This document shows, piece by piece, positions 58,643 to 64,000 of a DNA stretch of 64,000 nt; within the stretch, counting starts at the first letter, position 1, and each line of letters opens with the position of its first letter. The stretch comes from Heliocidaris tuberculata (taxonomy: Eukaryota > Echinodermata > Echinoidea > Camarodonta > Echinometridae). The notes beneath the pieces were generated by a model, which saw only the letters and a program-made list of their open reading frames with translations, ran no database searches and was not told the origin of the DNA. Made by a program: the position numbers and the translations under genes. The stretch covers positions 7,151,566 through 7,215,565 of the forward strand of contig CM046852.1 of the NCBI GenBank assembly GCA_025618425.1. Reading direction: 5' to 3'.

Positions 58643-59270
58643 AACATTATATTGCTCATTATTTACACTTTTGACAGTTAAAATATACAATTATAACGCT
58701 TAATGTACCCGCTCTTCTCATTGTATTCAAAGCGTGTAGTTTAAGAAGCATTCTATTCTTGTGTTTAATATATATATCTACTGTTTGTTCTCGGTAATGC
58801 AAAGGACTAGATTTGAAATTCGAATGGATAACAGTAGTAAAATTTCATATCAATGTGTTAACCGTAATTTTCCAGTGAAGAGCTGCTAGAAATTCAACTA
58901 CATCCCCTTCTTGTTTTTCTTTCCGACATATATCATGTAAATCGTTTCCATGAAAGTACTCATTTCCTTCTGCGTTTCCTTTTTGCATTTCGACTACTCC
59001 TTATCCTTATTAACTAAAGAATTATAAATATCACCAAAAAAAAAAAAATGATAATAATAAATCTTTCTTGCATACCTCATATCACAGTAACGTTTCTATG
59101 CGCTTCCAAATGACTTTGGATATCATTACGCCGGTTTAAATAGCTGAGGCAACATTAGTGCTCCGTGCATTCAAGGAATAAATCCTACCAGGGAGGTGGG
59201 AGAGACATGAACCTCCCTGATCCTACCATGTGCCTATTTACTACACCTGGGTCGAGTGTGCCAAATGACG
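58643..59270. other. No gene seen
   Basis: AT-rich, no motif assigned. Confidence 0.4.
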
Positions 59271-59355
59271 TAAGTTCTTCGTCAGGGATTCGAATCCCTC
59301 ATTTTGTGGTTCACAGTCCAGAGACTTATCCACTAGACCAGGCTGAGGGAACCAT
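59160..59355 (-). mobile_element. tRNA-derived SINE head, minus strand
   Basis: On the minus strand CCTGGTCTAGTGGATAAG (A box) and GAGGGATTCGAATCCC (B box) are spaced as in a tRNA, with CTGGACTGTGAACCAC between. The body to about 59160 lacks a motif I recognise. Beyond it, at 59460-59478, CTGGATCCGCCCCTG looks like a lone hAT-type end. Confidence 0.55.
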
Positions 59356-60007
59356 CCCGTGTTTCCTCCTTTTAAAACCCAACTGGCATATCTAAGTACA
59401 CCATAATTTCTTCCTTTATTGTGTACTATTACGGCAATGTGCCCACTCTTCTGAAAAAATCTGGATCCGCCCCTGCTCTCGACCACAACACCTCTAGTTT
59501 CAACCCATTCTGTCATCATTTTGATTTTCTGCTTTATTCATTTTAACCCTTCAATTTACTATGTTCTGCCATTCCTTATAGTACTCGTCGAATTCTAAAG
59601 AGTGCATTTGTGTGTTAAGAGTCCCTGCACTTAACCCGATCTTACCTACCCGTACTCCACTTCTTTCTCGGGTTAAATATTAGAGCTTATTATCTCGAAC
59701 CCATACCCTGTATGTCCATCAGGATCGATGTTTTAATACGATAAGGCAGGCGGGGATGGATGTAATTCGATTTCGAGAAATCAAAAGAAAGTGATCTGGT
59801 CCGCTGGGATGAAGATGTTGAGAGGACAAGATTCTTGAAGGTTAGCTAATCGTGGCGGTATACCATGCATTGTATACAGTGGTGTATAGATCGTCAAGCC
59901 TTTGAGGAGGCTGTGGTGTCTGGGGGTTGGGCACTCGTTCAGTTTTCCAGTCACAATGACCGACAGTAGACCTAACTAACAAAAAATTACCGAGTCTGTC
60001 TAGATTT

Positions 60008-60335
60008 TTTACCCTTTGAGTACTGAATTCTCTCCCTCACATAGTCTTAATACAGGGACTCAGTGGGTGATTTCAAGTTCGGTGTTGAAAGCTGGTGGTG
60101 GTGTTGGGGCAAAACTAGCACCAGCCACAAAACCGAACCTGAAATGAAGCTGGTGCTGGGATTGACTTCACTAGGTGTTGAGCTATCAATAATGTGATTG
60201 GTATTATTTTCATAAACCCGAATTCGGTGTTGGGGCTAGAATCAGCAGCCCAATTCACGCTCTCAAAACCAACACCAACACCGACCTTGAAATCACCCAG
60301 TGTCAGGTTCCAGTAGGCAGTGGCCAATGGGTTAA
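60008..60335 (+). mobile_element. 79-bp TTAA repeat, copy 5, split by a nested palindrome
   Basis: The left part (TTTACCCTTTGAGTACTGAATTCTC...TTAATACAGGGA) and the right part (GGTTCCAGTAGGCAGTGGCC, ATGGGTTAA) together match 18934-19012 and 37190-37268. They are separated by a 243-bp insertion at 60060-60302. Confidence 0.7.
60060..60302. mobile_element. Palindromic MITE with CACTGGGTGATTTCAAG ends (nested)
   Basis: TCAGTGGGTGATTTCAAGTTCGG at the left is mirrored by CCTTGAAATCACCCAGTG at the right, with repeated GGTGTTG/CAACACC motifs inside. Inserted into the 79-bp TTAA repeat. Confidence 0.75.
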
Positions 60336-61800
60336 AGATAAAAGTTGAGTTCTGGTCATGAGATTGAATTGTGAAAGAAAAAGTGTTTCAATGCAATTGG
60401 GAAAGGTTGATTATTTAGCAAATAAGAATTGGCGTATGCTGTAAGGTTGTGGAATATCCAAAATGATAAGAAATTCACTCAATCCTGCTAAGAGTCACAT
60501 GCACTGCACACAGAAATGTGTATATGGGACTACACACAAATGTTCGCCCCGAACATTTCAGCCGTTGTCATGTTTTGAATATGAGGGCATTTAAGGAGCG
60601 ATTCTTTTCAGGGGACATTTCTACTATGATAATCTTCCATACTTACATAAAAAGAATGAGAAAGCTCACAAATTATTTTGTACCTTTCCAAAACTCAAGT
60701 TTCCCTTAAGGTTATGGTAATCAGTCTGGTGGTGTGAATGGGATATTGTTATATGGATGAAATGCGAGCGGGCTATCGAGTGAGAGGGGGTGTGGGAGGG
60801 GATCTTCCTTTCATGGTGGCTCCCCTCTCCCTTTCTTTCCCTTTTCTCTTTCTTTTTCTCATTTTCCTCCTCCTTTTCTTTTGATATTCGATGAGGATGA
60901 CCCCCGTACCCCAGAGCTACGCCATCATGGCCTTTAGCGCAGTAGATTCACGCAGGTATCTATTTCCCAGTTGGATTTTGTTCCGTATATCGAAAAGTGC
61001 TAGAATGGCCTACTTCTTCTGGGATATATAGCTTTTAGAAGGTTATCGCCTGTCAGGGGCATTTCATAATGGGGTACATTTATAGGGGCAGTTATCAGTA
61101 AGAAAAAGAATAATTTCCATGAAACGACACCAAGTCCCCACATGTATATTCAATTGAGGAAGTAATTTCACACGCAAATAATTGTAATGATGCTTCCCTT
61201 GCTATTAGGCATACCTTGTGCTTTCTCATACTTTCCTTGGAAGCGACCCTAAGAAGAGTATTCCATCTGTTAAAAGGCAATATTAGACTCATGTTAAACT
61301 TCCTGACATAATGTTCGTTTTGGGAATATATATTGTTGACAATACTTATAATTCAATTTTCTCATTTATTCATAAAATGAAGGGGGAAAAAAGTGTTAGG
61401 ACATTATATATAATATGTAAATATATCACCTGCCTCAGGTATCACTATATAAAAGTCCAATGAATATTGCAATTTTAAATGAATGGACATGAAGTCACAG
61501 GCATACGGGTCCAGCCCCTCCCTGCCCACCTCGTAAGCCTATATGCATTAGTCGTCATTAATTTTAATGGTAGTGATACGTTTTTGAAAATATGATAGCG
61601 AGGCTGTAATTGTCGGAGGTGACACTACAGGTAACACTTCTAAATCTAGTGTGATGTATCAATGGTATAGCCGGAAGGTGAATCGTGACGTGTTTACCCC
61701 AAATATCTGGTTACATATTTTAGTAGGTTGTCAAAATCCGGAATATTCATACTGCTTCCATTGTAAGGTCCATACATTTCTACAATCCCTCTCACGGTTC
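60336..61800. other. No gene seen
   Basis: Mixed AT-rich DNA, CT-rich at 60825-60882. No supported coding. Confidence 0.4.
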
Positions 61801-62119
61801 ACTGTCTTAAGTGTCTTTCTTTCTCTTTGTCCTGTCCTCTCTCTTCCATCTCTGCTTTCTTCTTCCATCTCTGCTTTTCTCATCTCTTGATCGCAACCGT
61901 CGGCTCCCTAAAATTTATACCCTCCCTCCGTCTCTTTATCTTTCTTTTCCCTTCACGCATCAATATTTCATTTTCTTTTCTGATCAATTTTTCTCATCTA
62001 TATCTCCATGTTTTCTTAGAGATCTTCTTCCTCCATCTCTCTCTTCTCTTTCTTTCTCTCTCTCTCTCTCTCTCTCTCTTCTTCATACAATAGTTTCCCG
62101 CTCTTCGAAATATCGATCT

Positions 62120-62160
<41 letters not shown>

Positions 62161-62165
62161 GCTCT
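61800..62165. repeat. CT-rich low complexity with (CT)n
   Basis: Degenerate CT/TTC sequence with pure (CT)n at about 62050-62080 and 62123-62155. Ser/Leu-rich plus frames and Glu/Arg-rich minus frames here are shadows. Confidence 0.85.
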
Positions 62166-63372
62166 TTTATCCCCCGTTATAAGCTTATACTTTTCTCTGA
62201 ATGAGTCCAATAGTTTTTTGCATTCCTTTTCTTTTACCGGTTCCTTGCAATTAATGTTGGATTGTTTGAAGCGCCAGTGGTCGTTTACACACGTGCTCGC
62301 GCGGCGCCGCCGTGTTTACCCGTCAGGTTTAGCCGGCTTCCTTAACCCCGTAAAGGCATTTGGGATCGGCATCGCAATAATTGGATGTACATAAGAGGAT
62401 TTATTACATAGCACTGTCCAATATTGGGGCAATATTCGAATACAATGTATACTTTATAGGGACGTTTGGCAGAATTTTGCAGTCCGTGTAATGAGAAAAC
62501 CCGTAAATGACGAAGTGGCCTGTTAATTTTGGTCTACAATATTACTTCTTCCATTTTCTTTTCCTTTCTTTACTTTTGTATCCTACTTCTCCACTTTCTT
62601 TCTTTCTTTTTTCTTTCTTTCTTTCTTTCTTTATCTCTCTCTCTCTCTCTCTCTCTCTGGATATGCACTTTTAGTTCACGTGATACTGTGCCACATAATT
62701 CATGTTGTCGCCTGGTATACTGGGTGCGGAATCATTATGTTACATTAATAACATTTTACTCTTCTTTTTTTTCATTGAGGTACCCGCTTAATGATTCTAG
62801 TGTACTATTTTAACAGTCTGAAATGGAAAGCGAAGTTGTTGAATTATACCTACATTTATCTCAAAATGCCAAGACATGACAAGAGGAACGATTTGGAAAT
62901 TCATAGTAAATCACATGATATGCTTTGCTAAACCCATCAAACCATTTGCATGATTTGTATGGTATAAATTTGATCAAATGAAAAGTAGGATGTATTGCTG
63001 CTTGATTAGATTTGTGGCGTCTGGATAAATGATGGGTATCTATCATGTCTATACTTCGTCGTGACTGTCGAAGCAATCTTTTATTGGAAATGAAATGGAA
63101 AAAAAAGAAGAAAGAAATCATTAATACGTGTAATTTAAACGCAATGTTCCGATCAAATTACACAATAAAATATCATGGAGTTAAAATAACAGAATACTTT
63201 CACATTAGTTTTTTAAAGCCCAGTCAAAAGAGGAAATCACCGAGTTCCCTTGTCGTATTCCCCCATTTCGTCTAAAAGCTCTTCGCAGTATTCGATATGA
63301 CCACCATTTTTTCTATCTATTTATTCCTGGCTATGTGATGACATAATATGACATAATTTAATAGCAATACGC
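62166..63372. other. No gene supported; small GC-rich block at 62275-62345
   Basis: A GC-rich patch (GCTCGCGCGGCGCCGCCGTG) stands out in AT-rich DNA and may be regulatory. (CTTT)n/(CT)n at 62595-62658. No coding supported. Confidence 0.3.
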
Positions 63373-63647
63373 ACACTGTAAAAAAATAACTGTACAACTA
63401 CAGGATTTTTAGCCCTTGATATTACAAATTATTGCCGTTATTTCAATTTTACAGTCTTTTCCTGTAAAACAACAGCAAGTTTGTTGGTTTACCGGAAATC
63501 AGCATATTTTTGCATAATTTTATTGTAAATTATATTGTAAATATATGCTGATTTCCGGTTTAAAAAACTGTGGAAAAACCGGCATTCCCGGCATCCCGAC
63601 TGCCAGGAAATTCCCGTGAAAAACGGCAATTTTTTTTTTTACAGTGT
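63373..63647. mobile_element. MITE with ACACTGTAAAAAAA ends
   Basis: ACACTGTAAAAAAATAACTG at the left and TTTTTTTTTTACAGTGT at the right are inverted. Internal ACCGGAAATCAGCATAT / ATATGCTGATTTCCGGT form a second inverted pair. About 275 bp. It lies immediately upstream of the candidate gene start at 63885. Confidence 0.7.
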
Positions 63648-63884
63648 ACGTTCTACATTAATTCTATTTTAAATTTTAGAGGCTGCATCAATTTTGATTC
63701 GGCTGGGAAAAGGAGCTGACATAAATTCTACGAGAAAGGTTGTGCAAATTGGCTAGAGCTTTGAATCCTATATTGTGACACCTGCCGGTTCAAGGCCACG
63801 GAGAAAACTTTTCGCTGTTCTGAAATCGTTAAGCCCTTCAAATCAATATCGAGAGAGCTTGGATTGGCTTGCGCTCGGATAAGG

Positions 63885-64000
63885 ATGGCATCTCTGTATG
63901 AGCCTCTTCACACGTATAAAAAGGAGCTTACCAAGAACCACAAGGGACAACAGCCCAAAGCTATCAAAGAAGGAAGCCTGAGTCGAACCCCTTCGAGCCC
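63885..64000 (+). CDS. 5' coding exon of an unidentified gene, cut by window end
   Basis: An ATG in strong context (A at -3, G at +4) opens a frame with no stop to the last base. An in-frame stop lies upstream at 63762-63764, with no other in-frame ATG between. The product begins MASLYEPLHTYKKELTKNHK and continues basic and hydrophilic (GQQPKAIKEG), ending in Ser/Thr/Pro residues. There is no signal peptide and no membrane segment in the visible 38 residues. Not low-complexity, unlike most frames here. I do not recognise the family. The frame is also open from 63765, so an earlier exon joining upstream is possible. Confidence 0.5.
   Translation, partial: MASLYEPLHTYKKELTKNHKGQQPKAIKEGSLSRTPSS

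Noticed and set aside
61811..62210. Ser/Leu-rich and Glu/Arg-rich frames
   Set aside because: Translations of (CT)n and (GA)n low-complexity DNA.

Overview
The window looks like AT-rich nuclear DNA from a metazoan: long non-coding stretches, many (TA)n, (GA)n, (GT)n and poly-G/poly-C tracts, tRNA-derived SINEs, truncated non-LTR retrotransposons, and a dense population of short palindromic (MITE-like) elements, often nested. I see no prokaryotic operons, no rRNA, no CRISPR and no phage genes. The SINE and MITE types look like those I associate with echinoderms, most likely a sea urchin. That assignment is inference from pattern memory, not a search result.

There is almost no protein coding. 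The best host-gene candidate is at the right edge: an ATG in a strong start context at 63885 opens a frame that runs off the window. A second, weak candidate is an exon-like open stretch near 14825-14980. The clearest coding remnant is a 5'-truncated LINE reverse transcriptase C-terminus at about 21250-22071. More decayed LINE 3' ends lie at 29.7-30.8 kb (minus) and 58.4-58.6 kb (plus), with possible LINE tails at 49.3 and 50.6 kb.

Layout. 0-5 kb: unremarkable AT-rich DNA with poly-G tracts. 5-9 kb: a long-TIR element, a 900-bp TIR element and a TTAA-bounded MITE. 9-10 kb: (TA)n and (GA)n tracts beside hammerhead-like Penelope-type cores. 11-19 kb: SINEs at 13.0 and 17.8 kb, the latter split by a MITE. 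19-21 kb: a pair of about 360-bp MITEs in opposite orientation, then the LINE. 22.9-25.6 kb: the most striking locus, a 418-bp tandem array carrying a tRNA-like Pol III gene in each unit, ending in a fold-back and lying inside a 32-bp minisatellite. 28-64 kb: a mosaic of about twenty MITE-like palindromes, some nested two deep, plus SINEs at 56.4 and 59.3 kb.

Nothing here forms a pathway. The window is best read as an intergenic or intronic repeat landscape shaped by non-autonomous transposons, with several small families present in multiple copies: a TTAA-bounded element of about 79 bp (five copies), TTAA-bounded 'AAAGGGGAAGTCCACC' elements (five), a 'GGGGAGCGTTTCATCA' palindrome (three), and pairs of other palindromes.
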